NCBI GenBank assembly: GCA_965232465.1
Contig: OZ246977.1
Span: forward strand, 1,674,001-1,738,000
DNA: 64,000 nucleotides
Source: G965232465 sp965232465
GTDB taxonomy: Bacteria; Pseudomonadota; Alphaproteobacteria; JAQWUY01
Direction: 5' to 3'
The position numbers and the translations under genes are program-made. Position 1 is the stretch's first letter, and every line of letters begins with the position of its first letter. This document shows, one piece after another, positions 34,158 to 43,104 of this stretch. Under the pieces are notes generated by a model. It saw only the letters and a list, made by a program, of their open reading frames with translations. It was not told the DNA's origin and ran no database searches.

Positions 34158-34952
34158 ATGTTATTAACATATCATAAATTGGGTTTTTGGCGTTGGATTT
34201 TAAATACCATAGCGGTGATGTTGGCGTTATTTTTATTGTTGCCGATTGTTTTTATTGTTGCCCTGTCGTTTGGGTCATCCCGTTGGCTGGCATTTCCACC
34301 GCCCAAGTGGACAACTAAGTGGTATGTGGAATTATTTTCCAACCCCGCATGGATTGAAAGCACCTATGTCAGCTTTAAAATATCGATTGTGGTTATGATA
34401 TTATCGGTGGTGTTGGGGTATTTATGTTCCGTTGCATTGGTGCACGGATCGTTTCGGGGACGCGAAATATTACGGGCAATTTTACTGACCCCGATGATTT
34501 TACCCGTGGTTGTGTTGGGGGTTGCATTATATGCGTTCTTCTTAAAAATGGGGCTGAGTGGCACATACTTTGCCTTTGTTATATCGCATTTGCTGATTGC
34601 CTTGCCATTTTCAGTCATTGTTATCAGTAATGCCCTTGAACTGTTTGACCCTGCGATTGAAAATGCGGCTATATTGTGTGGGGCAACGCCGTGGCAAGCA
34701 CGATTTAAAATAACTTTGCCTGCCATTAAAAATGGGTTGATATCGGCGGGGATTTTTTCGTTTTTGATTTCTTGGGACGATGTGGTGTTGGCAATATTTA
34801 TGGCGAGTCCCGATTTGCAAACCTTGCCGGTTAAAATTTGGGGGACATTGCGACAAGATTTAACACCGGTTGTGGCGGCCGCATCCACTTTGTTAACGGC
34901 TATTACCATGACATTGATGTTGGCAATCGCATTTTTCAAAAGACGGAGGTAA
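34158..34952 (+). CDS. polyamine-type ABC permease (PotC-like)
   Basis: 264 residues, six helices. The EAA loop reads AAILCGATPWQARFKITLPAIKNGLISAG, followed by FLISWDDVVLAIFM, typical of PotC/PotI. Second channel subunit. AGGGGTACAGC precedes the ATG. Confidence 0.88.
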   Translation: MLLTYHKLGFWRWILNTIAVMLALFLLLPIVFIVALSFGSSRWLAFPPPKWTTKWYVELFSNPAWIESTYVSFKISIVVMILSVVLGYLCSVALVHGSFRGREILRAILLTPMILPVVVLGVALYAFFLKMGLSGTYFAFVISHLLIALPFSVIVISNALELFDPAIENAAILCGATPWQARFKITLPAIKNGLISAGIFSFLISWDDVVLAIFMASPDLQTLPVKIWGTLRQDLTPVVAAASTLLTAITMTLMLAIAFFKRRR

Positions 34953-34959
34953 AAAAAAT

Positions 34960-36054
34960 ATGCAAAATACACTGATTGATATTCAAGGGATTACAAAAAA
35001 GTATGGGGCGATTACCGCCATACAAGACATTAATCTGACCATTGATAAGGGCGAATTTATGACCTTTTTAGGACCGTCTGGATCTGGTAAAAGTACGACT
35101 TTGTATATTTTGTCGGGGCTAGAAGACCCCACCGAAGGCGATATATATGTAAATGGTAAAACCATTTTGGACACCCCACCCAATCATCGTAATATTGGTA
35201 TGGTGTTTCAACGATACACCTTATTTCCGCATTTGAATGTGGGCGAAAATATAGCCTTTCCTTTACGGGTCAGAAAAACGCCTGAAAATATTATCAAGGA
35301 AAGGGTGCAACATGTGTTAAAATTAACCCAACTGCAAGGGTTCGAAGACCGCATGCCTGAACATATGTCAGGCGGGCAACAACAACGGGTGGCGTTGGCA
35401 CGGGCGTTGGCGTATAGCCCTGAAATATTGTTGATGGATGAACCATTATCCGCACTGGATAAAAAACTCAAAGAAGAATTACAATACGAAATCCGCCGTA
35501 TTCACCAAGAAACAGGGGTAACCATTTTATATGTAACCCACGACCAAGAAGAAGCCCTGCGATTATCAGACAAAATTTGCGTGTTTAATAATGGGGGTAT
35601 TGAACAAATCGGCACGGGGGAACAGCTGTATTATGAACCCACATCAAAATTCGTAGCGGACTTTATCGGTAATTCTGACTTTATTACCTGTGACATAGTA
35701 TCCGTATCCGATAACACGGCACACATACGATTTGCCAATGGGGATGCGTTCACACATATTCCCACGCATACTCATGTACGGGCTGGCACCACGGGACAAA
35801 TTCTGTTACGCCCAGAACGGTTGAACATATCCCTAAGACAACACAATGGAGATTTAGGGGATTTATGTATTCCAATTACCATAAAACAGTTTACATTTTT
35901 GGGAACTACAATGGATGTTATGGCCGAAACCCCATGGGGGGAACATATTAATATTAAGTTACCCTATGGGCATCCATTTATTCCACAATTGGCACACAAC
36001 AGCCCAGCATATGCCATTGGGAAAATAAACCAAACCTATATTTTTGAGACCTGA
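34960..36054 (+). CDS. polyamine-type ABC ATPase (PotA-like)
   Basis: 364 residues. Walker A GPSGSGKST, Q-loop MVFQRYTLFPHLNV, signature MSGGQQQRVALARAL, Walker B LLMDEPLSALD, and a C-terminal TOBE-type regulatory domain (about 270-364). It powers the importer encoded by the three genes upstream. GGAGG precedes the start. Confidence 0.92.
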   Translation: MQNTLIDIQGITKKYGAITAIQDINLTIDKGEFMTFLGPSGSGKSTTLYILSGLEDPTEGDIYVNGKTILDTPPNHRNIGMVFQRYTLFPHLNVGENIAFPLRVRKTPENIIKERVQHVLKLTQLQGFEDRMPEHMSGGQQQRVALARALAYSPEILLMDEPLSALDKKLKEELQYEIRRIHQETGVTILYVTHDQEEALRLSDKICVFNNGGIEQIGTGEQLYYEPTSKFVADFIGNSDFITCDIVSVSDNTAHIRFANGDAFTHIPTHTHVRAGTTGQILLRPERLNISLRQHNGDLGDLCIPITIKQFTFLGTTMDVMAETPWGEHINIKLPYGHPFIPQLAHNSPAYAIGKINQTYIFET

Positions 36055-36122
36055 TTATTATTGACATGGATTGGGTACATATTAACTTGAACAAAATTTT
36101 AATGAAATGAAAGGAACATATA

Positions 36123-36725
36123 ATGTCATTACACATAAGAAAAACCCTTCTGCACATAGAAGAAACCCTAATTGAAGGGGGTAAAAAAGCCGACACCCCT
36201 TTGACGATGATTGCCGCCATGGCGGTTATCAAAAACCCGTGGGCGGGACAAGGTTTTGTCGAAGACCTGCGCCCAAAAATTTTGGCATATGCCCCAGAAT
36301 TGGGGGCATTATTAACCAAAATGATTTTGAATACAGCCGGTGGTGGCGACAAGGTTGAAGCCTATGGCAAGGCGGCTATTGTCGGTCTGAACGGTGAAGT
36401 GGAACATGGGTCTGCTTTGGTACATACCCTGCGATTTGGTAATCATTATCGTGAGGCGGTTGGGGCAAAATCGTATTTGGCGTTTACCAATACCCGTGGA
36501 CCGGCTAATGCGTCGTTACAAATTCCCTTAATGGATAAACACGATGCGGGGCGTCGTAGCCATTATTTAACCATACAGGTTTCCATTGCCGATGCCCCTA
36601 TGTGTGATGAAATTGTGGTCGCCCTTGGTGCATCCATTGGCGGTCGCCCACACCACAGAATTGGCGACCGTTATCAAGATTTAAAAGAAATGGGGCATGA
36701 TGTTAAAAACCCTGCGGCTGTCTAA
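36123..36725 (+). CDS. amino acid synthesis (AA_synth/DUF1185) family protein
   Basis: 200 residues. Family segments visible: NPWAGQGFVEDLRP, AYGKAAIVGLNGEVEHGSALVHTLRFGNHYREAVGAKSY, and a tail with ALGASIGGRPHHRIGDRYQDL. The enzymatic role of this family is not established. Its company (importer, hydrolase, flavin oxidoreductase, aldehyde dehydrogenase) points to a catabolic pathway. AAAGGAAC precedes the ATG. The next gene starts 29 bases before its stop. Confidence 0.85.
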   Translation: MSLHIRKTLLHIEETLIEGGKKADTPLTMIAAMAVIKNPWAGQGFVEDLRPKILAYAPELGALLTKMILNTAGGGDKVEAYGKAAIVGLNGEVEHGSALVHTLRFGNHYREAVGAKSYLAFTNTRGPANASLQIPLMDKHDAGRRSHYLTIQVSIADAPMCDEIVVALGASIGGRPHHRIGDRYQDLKEMGHDVKNPAAV

Positions 36726-37488
36726 GCCTTATGGTACTGTGGCATTTCGGGATGTGGGGGCTGGACCACCGCTTGTCCTGATACATGGGGTGGGGATGCA
36801 ATCCGCCGCATGGATGCCGCAAGTTGATCATTTTGCATCTGCGTATCGGGTGATTGCGGTGGATATGCCAGGGCATGGCAACAGCGATGCCTTGGTTAGC
36901 CATCCGACCTTACCCGATTTTGTGGCGTGGTTGCATGCGGTATTGGTTGCCCTTGATATAAAATCTGTCAGCTTGGCTGGGCATTCTATGGGGGCGTTAA
37001 TTTCGGCGGGATTTGCCATTTCGCACCCAGAGTATGTAACACGAGTGGCATTATTAAATGGGGTATTTCAACGCACGGACAAAGCCCGCTTGGCGGTACA
37101 ACAACGGGCATCGCAAATCCGCAATGGGGTATTTGATGTGTCCGCCCATTTACAACGGTGGTTTGACGACCGTGATACGGATATTCCCGCCCGTAAATTG
37201 GTGACCGAGTGGCTGGAAAATGTCCAAGATAAAGGTTATGCGGATGCGTATACAGCTTTTGCAGGGGGGGATTACACATATGCGGATAAGTTTTCCTGTA
37301 TCCAGTGTCCATTTTTGGCATTAACAGGGGCAGGTGACCCCAATTCCACCCCAGAAATGTCGGAAAAAATGGCAAGTCTGGTACAACATGGTCGGGCGGT
37401 CACCATTGAAAATGAACGGCACATGGTAAACATGACCGCCCCCAATAAGGTGAACAAAGTCTTGGGCGAATGGTTACAAACCTTATAA
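36697..37488 (+). CDS. alpha/beta-fold hydrolase
   Basis: 263 residues. The oxyanion region is LVLIHGVGMQ, the nucleophile Ser97 sits in AGHSMGAL, an acid is likely in TGAGDPNSTP, and the catalytic His in NERHMVNM. Soluble and cytoplasmic. It could hydrolyse an ester or lactone intermediate. Its start lies inside the upstream gene, implying coupled translation. Confidence 0.85.
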   Translation: MMLKTLRLSKPYGTVAFRDVGAGPPLVLIHGVGMQSAAWMPQVDHFASAYRVIAVDMPGHGNSDALVSHPTLPDFVAWLHAVLVALDIKSVSLAGHSMGALISAGFAISHPEYVTRVALLNGVFQRTDKARLAVQQRASQIRNGVFDVSAHLQRWFDDRDTDIPARKLVTEWLENVQDKGYADAYTAFAGGDYTYADKFSCIQCPFLALTGAGDPNSTPEMSEKMASLVQHGRAVTIENERHMVNMTAPNKVNKVLGEWLQTL

Positions 37489-37520
37489 AAATATAATATG
37501 AGAGAAAGGGTATTAAGATT

Positions 37521-38558
37521 ATGAAGTTTTCGCTTTTTGCACATATGGAACGGATTGATGCACATCAGGACCAACAACAATTGTATGACGCATTCATAAA
37601 ACTCTGCCAAATTGCGGACAGAGGGGGCTTTCACGCCGTATGGACGGGGGAACACCATGGGATGAATTTTACCATTGCCCCCAATCCATTTATTAACTTG
37701 GTTGATTTGGCCCATAAAACAGACAATGTGCGACTGGGAACGGGGACAGTTGTTGCCCCATTTTGGCATCCCATTCGTTTGGCAGGGGAATCGGCGATGA
37801 CCGACCTTATTACTAACGGTCGTTTGGATTTGGGTATTGCCCGTGGGGCGTACCATTTTGAATACGAACGCTTAATGCCCGGTATGGATGCGTGGGAAGC
37901 GGGGCAACGCATGCGTGAAGTCGTACCGGCGGTGAAAAAACTGTGGGCGGGGGATTATACCCATGACGGGGAATTTTGGCAGTTCCCAAAAACCACATCC
38001 GCCCCACAACCCTTACAACAAGACGGCCCACCGATTTGGATTGCAGCCCGTGACCCCAACAGCCACGAATTCGCCGTATCAAACGGGTGTAATGTACAGG
38101 TAACCCCCCTGTGGAATGGCGATGCTGAGGTTGAATCACTGATGAAAAAATTCAATGATGCCTGTGAAAAATATGCGGATTGCCCCCGTCCAAAAATTAT
38201 GTTATTGTTACATACTTATGTGGCACGGGATGCGGATGACGCACATCAGGCATCGGTGGAATTAAACCGTTTTTATAATTACTTTGGGGCGTGGTTTATG
38301 AATAAACGCAACATCACCCAAGGGCTTATCGCCCCATTGTCTGATGCCGAAATTGAGGCACACCCATTTTATACGGCTGAATCCATGCGGCGGGACTTGG
38401 CGATTGGGGAACCAGATGCATTGATTAAACGCTTGAAAAAATATCAGGCATTAGGGTATGATGAATATGCGTTTTGGATTGATTCTGCGATGCCATTTGA
38501 ACGCAAAAAATCATCCCTTGAACGGTTTATTAGCCAAGTGCTCCCAGCATTTCAATAG
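37521..38558 (+). CDS. LLM-class (luciferase-like) flavin-dependent oxidoreductase
   Basis: 345 residues with a TIM-barrel pattern: GFHAVWTGEHHGMNFTIAPNP, RLGTGTVVAPFWHPIRLAGE, LDLGIARGAYHFEYERL and PPIWIAARDPNSHEFAV. Such enzymes use FMNH2 or F420 to oxidise or monooxygenate small substrates. A separate flavin reductase is not seen here. AGAGAAAGGG precedes the ATG. Confidence 0.88.
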   Translation: MKFSLFAHMERIDAHQDQQQLYDAFIKLCQIADRGGFHAVWTGEHHGMNFTIAPNPFINLVDLAHKTDNVRLGTGTVVAPFWHPIRLAGESAMTDLITNGRLDLGIARGAYHFEYERLMPGMDAWEAGQRMREVVPAVKKLWAGDYTHDGEFWQFPKTTSAPQPLQQDGPPIWIAARDPNSHEFAVSNGCNVQVTPLWNGDAEVESLMKKFNDACEKYADCPRPKIMLLLHTYVARDADDAHQASVELNRFYNYFGAWFMNKRNITQGLIAPLSDAEIEAHPFYTAESMRRDLAIGEPDALIKRLKKYQALGYDEYAFWIDSAMPFERKKSSLERFISQVLPAFQ

Positions 38559-38571
38559 AACGAGTTAAAAA

Positions 38572-40038
38572 ATGCAAAAATTTCAACACTACATAAATGG
38601 CGTATTTTCCAATGGCACCGCCCAGTTCGAAAGTATAGACCCAGCAACAGGCAAACCATGGGCTTTGATGCCAGAGGCCCGCACCGATGATGTAAACCGT
38701 GCGGTGGAATCCGCCGACAATGCGTTGTGGGCACCTGAATGGCGACACATGACCGCATCACAACGGGGTAAATTGTTATTAAAACTGGCGGATATTATTG
38801 CCGATAATGCCCAAAAATTGGCGGAAATTGAAACCCGTGATACGGGCAAAATTATGCGTGAAACCACCGCCCAAATTGCGTATGTGGCGGAATATTATCG
38901 GTATTATGCGGGCGTTGCCGACAAAATCCAAGGTGCCCACCTGCCCATAGACAAACCAGATATGGAGGTTTGGACCAAACGGGAACCGCTGGGGGTTGTT
39001 GCAGGGGTTGTGCCATGGAATTCGCAATTATTTTTGTCGGCGGTAAAAATTGGTCCTGCATTATCAGCAGGTTGTACCATGGTACTAAAAGCAAGCGAAG
39101 ATGGTCCCGCCCCTATGCTGGAATTTGCCCGCCTATTTGACCAAGCGGGTTTTCCAAAAGGGGTCTTAAACATTATTACAGGCTTTGGACCCGAATGTGG
39201 GGCGGTGTTAACATCCCACCCCAAGGTATCACATATTGCCTTTACTGGTGGTCCCGAAACTGCCAGGCATATTGTCAGGAACTCTGCTGAAAACTTGGCG
39301 TCTGCTTCATTGGAATTGGGTGGAAAATCACCATTTATTGTGTTTGAGGATGCGGACATAGAAAGTGCCGTAAACGCCCAAATATCAGGTATTTTTGCCG
39401 CCACAGGGCAGAGCTGTGTTGCCGGTTCACGGTTGGTTATTCAAAAGTCTATTAAGGATGAATTTTTGGATCGATTAACCGAAAAAGCACAAAAAATCAT
39501 TATCGGATGCCCCCAAGATATGGCAACGGAAGTAGGTCCCTTATGTACCCGTCGGCAACTGCAACATACGGTGGATTTGATTGATACATCTGTGGCAAAA
39601 AATGCCCAGTTGCTCACGGGGGGGACGGCATTAGATCGGGACGGATTTTATTTTCCACCAACGATATTAGACTGTTCCAACAGCCCCAATGCCCCGTGTT
39701 TAAACACAGAATTTTTTGCCCCCGTGTTGTCCGTACAAACATTTGACACAGAATCCGGGGCCTTGTCGATTGCAAATGATACCCCATTTGGTTTGGCATC
39801 GGGAATATTTACCAAGGATTTAACACGGGCACATCGTATGATACGCCATATCCGTTCTGGTATTGTGTGGGTGAACACCTATCGTGCGGTCAGCCCCATT
39901 GTGCCCTTCGGGGGACATGGGCTGTCTGGATATGGCCGTGAAGGCGGTATGGAGGCGGTTTTGGAATACACAAAAACAAAATCCATCTGGCTTCGCACCA
40001 GTGATGATACCATACCCGATCCGTTTATTATGCGGTAA
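38572..40038 (+). CDS. NAD(P)-dependent aldehyde dehydrogenase
   Basis: 488 residues. Cofactor region GVVPWNSQLFL, general-base Glu in SLELGGKSP, nucleophile Cys282 in ATGQSCVAG, and PFGGHGLSGYGREGGMEAV near the C-terminus. It would oxidise an aldehyde made by the upstream enzymes to the acid. Full length for the family. Fourteen bases after the LLM gene. Confidence 0.92.
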   Translation: MQKFQHYINGVFSNGTAQFESIDPATGKPWALMPEARTDDVNRAVESADNALWAPEWRHMTASQRGKLLLKLADIIADNAQKLAEIETRDTGKIMRETTAQIAYVAEYYRYYAGVADKIQGAHLPIDKPDMEVWTKREPLGVVAGVVPWNSQLFLSAVKIGPALSAGCTMVLKASEDGPAPMLEFARLFDQAGFPKGVLNIITGFGPECGAVLTSHPKVSHIAFTGGPETARHIVRNSAENLASASLELGGKSPFIVFEDADIESAVNAQISGIFAATGQSCVAGSRLVIQKSIKDEFLDRLTEKAQKIIIGCPQDMATEVGPLCTRRQLQHTVDLIDTSVAKNAQLLTGGTALDRDGFYFPPTILDCSNSPNAPCLNTEFFAPVLSVQTFDTESGALSIANDTPFGLASGIFTKDLTRAHRMIRHIRSGIVWVNTYRAVSPIVPFGGHGLSGYGREGGMEAVLEYTKTKSIWLRTSDDTIPDPFIMR

Positions 40039-40040
40039 TA

Positions 40041-40358
40041 TTATACACCTTCTACGATGGTTATGTGTACGCTACATGCACCGTCACGGTGGATTTTGGC
40101 GTTTTGATATTCGGGGGAATTATAACAGGCTTTGGCGTCCGCAAGGCTGTTAAATTCAATGACCACATGGCGGTCGTATGGGGTGCCTTCGTAACATAAG
40201 GCGGTGCCCCCCTGTGCCAAAAATTGGGCATTAAATTTTGCAAATGCCTCTGGTGCAAGGTTTTGATATTCCGCATAAGATTCTGCATCCGTGACAGTCA
40301 CATGGGCAATCCAATACGCTTTTCGCCAATACGCTTTTTGCCAATACGCCTTTTGCAT
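40041..40358 (-). CDS. DUF1330 family protein with repeated N-terminus
   Basis: 105 residues. After the start come three KAYW units (QKAYW, QKAYW, RKAYW), then IAHVTVTDAESYAEYQNLAPEAF and YDRHVVIEFNSLADAKACYNSPEYQ, the DUF1330 pattern (ferredoxin-like fold, role unknown). Normal members start with one K-A/G-Y-W unit, so the N-terminus has been expanded by a 15-bp repeat. It converges with the aldehyde dehydrogenase gene; four bases separate it from gntR upstream. Confidence 0.82.
   Translation of the reverse strand: MQKAYWQKAYWRKAYWIAHVTVTDAESYAEYQNLAPEAFAKFNAQFLAQGGTALCYEGTPYDRHVVIEFNSLADAKACYNSPEYQNAKIHRDGACSVHITIVEGV
40311..40355. repeat. 15-bp tandem repeat, 3 units, at a start codon
   Basis: Units 40311-40325, 40326-40340 and 40341-40355 (CCAATACGCTTTTTG type) abut the start codon (40356-40358) of the DUF1330 gene and encode its KAYW pentapeptides. 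Confidence 0.9.
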
Positions 40359-40362
40359 TATT

Positions 40363-41049
40363 TTACTCCTTATTTTCCGTTTCCATTAATACTGTTTCGG
40401 CGATTTTTGCCACTTCTTGTAGGTGCGTTTGGACAGCTTTTTTTGCCCCTTCGGCATCGCCCGATATGATGGCATTACATATATTTTTCATATGCTCAAT
40501 ACCCGTTACTGTGCGTTGTGCGTTGGACAAGGTCATAACCCGTAATCGGCTGATACGCCCGGTCAAGCGTTGGACAATTTCCCAAGCAATTTCCCGTTCC
40601 GCCCCCATAAATATGGTGTAATAAAAAGTATCCGTTGCCCTTAGCAGCACCGAAGATTCTTTGCCATCTGATGCCTGCGTTAAATCGCCCAGTGCAGACA
40701 ACAGGGTTTTGGATAAGGCTGGGGTCATGTTTTTGGCACAGTTTTCCGCAGCGGTAGTTTCCAACATCATACGAATTTCGTAAATTTCCCGTGCGTCCTT
40801 GCTGTTTATTTGAGCGACAACAGGTCCTTTGTGGGGGATGATTTCAACCAATCCTTCGGCTTCTAAAAACCTGATGGTTTCGCGTACGACCGTTCGGCTG
40901 ACCCCCAATTGTTCACACAAGGGGCGTTCGACTAACCGTTGTCCGGGGTTAAAATGCCCTTCAATAATGGCATCTCGCATCTGCACTTGAACCATATCCC
41001 GCAAGGTAACAGGGGGTTGTTCAATTTTTTTTAAAAACTCTTTTGTCAT
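40363..41049 (-). CDS. GntR family regulator, FCD/FadR type
   Basis: 228 residues. The N-terminal winged helix (about 15-80) includes GQRLVERPLCEQLGVSRTVVRETIRFLEAEGLVEIIPHKG. The C-terminal FCD domain has the metal-site pattern (IRMMLETTAAENC, LRATDTFYYTIFMGA). It probably controls the importer-catabolism cluster, with the substrate as effector; the palindrome at 32047 is a candidate site. Confidence 0.9.
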   Translation of the reverse strand: MTKEFLKKIEQPPVTLRDMVQVQMRDAIIEGHFNPGQRLVERPLCEQLGVSRTVVRETIRFLEAEGLVEIIPHKGPVVAQINSKDAREIYEIRMMLETTAAENCAKNMTPALSKTLLSALGDLTQASDGKESSVLLRATDTFYYTIFMGAEREIAWEIVQRLTGRISRLRVMTLSNAQRTVTGIEHMKNICNAIISGDAEGAKKAVQTHLQEVAKIAETVLMETENKE

Positions 41050-41114
41050 AGTATCACTCTTGTTACAAAAGGATCACATCATACCCAATATTAGTATTAT
41101 TTGAGCCAATTGTC

Positions 41115-41138
41115 GAGGCTATCAAGAAATTTGTGTAC
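41115..41138. mobile_element. possible IS256-like terminal sequence
   Basis: GAGGCTATCAAGAAATTTGT followed by GTAC, similar to 28096-28120 and to IS256-family ends. No transposase nearby. Confidence 0.35.
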
Positions 41139-41311
41139 ATACTTTTGTTAAAGTTTGACTCTGTTATCAAACATCATAGCGAATTGGTTTAGAGCCTTTT
41201 TCCAATTCCCAACGGCATGACCGCCCCCCAAAGTTTGGTCCACTTTTAAGTTAGTACTTTTTTATTATATTGTCAATAATATTTGTCCTGTAACGGATTG
41301 GCAAGCTCAGC

Positions 41312-41379
41312 CCCCTACAACCTTAGCCGACTTAAAACAACACAAAGTCGTGTTTAAAAATGGGGTATGCTTGCTGTAA
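41312..41379 (+). pseudogene. fragment of the yciI 3' end
   Basis: Matches 31853-31941 (CCTTAGCCGACTT...ACAAAGTCGT...ATGCTTGCTGTAA) except for a 19-base deletion between two CCGACTT copies and a few substitutions. It has no start codon and no 5' part. Confidence 0.8.
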
Positions 41380-41424
41380 TACAATACATACCATATAAGG
41401 GGATATGGGTATCGTTTTTTATAT

Positions 41425-42624
41425 TTATACCACCCGTGCGTTATATCCACTTTCGTTCAGTGCGTCTATTAAATGGGGTAATTGATGGGAATCTTGCATT
41501 TCCAAAGTGATTTCGATGCTGGTTTCTTGTACGGCAATATCTTCGAACAATCGGCGGTGATATAAATCGATAATATTTCCGCCTTTGCTGGCAATGATAC
41601 CTGTGACTTTATGTACCAATCCCGGGCGGTCTCTGCCTGTAATCAATAATCGGTTCAGCCGTCCCGATGCCACCAAATTGCGTAATAAAATCGATGCTAA
41701 GGTTGTTTGATCCACATTGCCGCCGGATAAAATTACGCCGACTTTTTTATCACGGAATAATGCCGCATTGGCAATCACACCTGCCACCCCCGCAGACCCC
41801 GCGCCTTCGACTAAGATGCGTTCGCATATAAGCGTACGACACATGGCATTTTCCATTTGCCGTTCGGACACCAAGAAAATATCTTCGATATATTTTTCCG
41901 CCACCAAGCGGGACAATCCGCCCGGTTGCTTAATGGCGATACCTTCGGCAATGGTCACATCGCTCTCGGTTTGGGCATTTTTTTGTTTTAGGTATGGGTA
42001 TCTTTTGGCTTGTACGCCATATATTTTAATATCAGGATTGATATATTTTGCATAAATCGCCACGCCTGACATCAATCCACCCCCGCCCACAGGAATAACA
42101 ATGGCATCCAAATCTGGCACATCTTGTAACATTTCCATACCACAAGTTCCCTGTCCCGCCATAATATATTTGTTATTAAATGGATGGACATAAGTATATC
42201 CATGTGCGTGCATTAACTTTTCCGCATATTCCCCCGCAGCTACAAAATCACCATGTAAAATGACCTTGGCACCATATTTTTTGGTATTATTAATTTTCAC
42301 GGTTGGGGCATCTTCGGGCATTACAATGACCGCAGGAATCCCCAATCGCTGGGCATGACATGCCAATCCTTGGGCGTGATTACCAGCGGAATTGGCGATA
42401 ACACCTTTTTCCTTCTGAGTATCGGTTAAATTTTGCAAACAATACGATGCCCCCCGTTCCTTAAACGACCCTGTTTCTTGGGAAGTTTCACATTTACAAT
42501 AAATTTCCGCCCCAATTTCTTTGGATAAATGGGGGGCAAAGACAAAAGGCGTTCGTACAATTTGTCCTTTTATCTGTTCTGATGCCTGTTCAATATCGGC
42601 AATATTTACTTGTGGTATATCCAT
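41425..42624 (-). CDS. threonine dehydratase paralogue with ACT domain
   Basis: 399 residues. PLP Lys55 in GSFKERGAS, ANSAGNHAQG, PVGGGGLMSG, and a C-terminal ACT-like domain (LITGRDRPGLVHKVTGIIASKGGNI). It is clearly homologous over its whole length to the enzyme at 29564-30766 but well diverged. It may act on threonine or a related hydroxy-amino acid such as serine or hydroxyaspartate. AAGGAAAAATAAT precedes the ATG. Confidence 0.88.
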   Translation of the reverse strand: MDIPQVNIADIEQASEQIKGQIVRTPFVFAPHLSKEIGAEIYCKCETSQETGSFKERGASYCLQNLTDTQKEKGVIANSAGNHAQGLACHAQRLGIPAVIVMPEDAPTVKINNTKKYGAKVILHGDFVAAGEYAEKLMHAHGYTYVHPFNNKYIMAGQGTCGMEMLQDVPDLDAIVIPVGGGGLMSGVAIYAKYINPDIKIYGVQAKRYPYLKQKNAQTESDVTIAEGIAIKQPGGLSRLVAEKYIEDIFLVSERQMENAMCRTLICERILVEGAGSAGVAGVIANAALFRDKKVGVILSGGNVDQTTLASILLRNLVASGRLNRLLITGRDRPGLVHKVTGIIASKGGNIIDLYHRRLFEDIAVQETSIEITLEMQDSHQLPHLIDALNESGYNARVV

Positions 42625-42667
42625 TATTATTTTTCCTTATATTATGGGCGTGCCCCTACTATTCAGT

Positions 42668-42766
42668 TCATTTTCGGACACAGAAACATCGTACAGGGTC
42701 GCCTTCATCTTTTGCATAAGTTAAATATTCCACAATAAGAACAAATTTTCTTATATTTTTGCCCAT
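42668..42766 (-). CDS. 32-residue ORF within a dispersed repeat
   Basis: ATG at 42766 is preceded by AAGGGTACAACC. It encodes MGKNIRKFVLIVEYLTYAKD and ends with a Cys-containing tail (RCFCVRK). A second copy at 47303-47406 keeps the ribosome site and start but is frameshifted. It may be the 5' remnant of a longer lost gene. Confidence 0.4.
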   Translation of the reverse strand: MGKNIRKFVLIVEYLTYAKDEGDPVRCFCVRK

Positions 42767-42780
42767 GGTTGTACCCTTAA
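42675..42780. repeat. ~105-bp dispersed direct repeat, copy 1
   Basis: Closely similar to 47303-47406 (shared CGGACACAGAAACATC and CATCTTTTGCATAAGTTAAA) in the same orientation. The pair brackets the left half of the defence island. Confidence 0.85.
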
Positions 42781-42813
42781 TTTATGAGGTTATCATAAAG
42801 TAGAGGCATTTTT

Positions 42814-43104
42814 TTATGTGAATATTTTATCCCATGGTATTTCTATTATATATAGCAAAATGCCACCACCTAAAAGCCATTTTATGGTATTTACACTTCC
42901 AACTGCCTTGTCCACTGTACTTTGTATACTTTTTATGTCTTGTTCGACTCTTTTTATGTCCTGCTCGATTATGTCGACTTTGGTTTCAATCACAGCTATC
43001 GAAGTTGCATGCCGATTGATTGCATCCGTTGCCTGTTTTACCGCTGTATTATTGGGGGGACTTTCCAATGAATTAAAATTAGTGTCCGCTTTTGGATTAC
43101 TCAT
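42814..43104 (-). CDS. coiled-coil protein with C-terminal membrane helix (96 aa)
   Basis: A polar N-terminus (about 1-35), a heptad-patterned helix (about 36-75, with IETKVDIIEQDIKRVEQDI and IQSTVDKAVG) and a terminal membrane span (WLLGGGILLYIIEIPW). Its ATG overlaps the preceding gene's stop by eight bases (ATGAGTAA), so the two are translationally coupled. No family recognised. The shape is that of a small membrane effector or anchor. Confidence 0.65.
   Translation of the reverse strand: MSNPKADTNFNSLESPPNNTAVKQATDAINRHATSIAVIETKVDIIEQDIKRVEQDIKSIQSTVDKAVGSVNTIKWLLGGGILLYIIEIPWDKIFT

Larger units (their letters stand above)
41050..41424. other. recombination scar region between gntR and second ilvA
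   Basis: 375 bases without a gene. It holds an IS256-like end (41115-41138), a TTTGGTCCACTTTTAAGTTAG sequence (from 41235) that resembles 31988-32008, and a truncated yciI 3' end (41312-41379). Confidence 0.6.
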
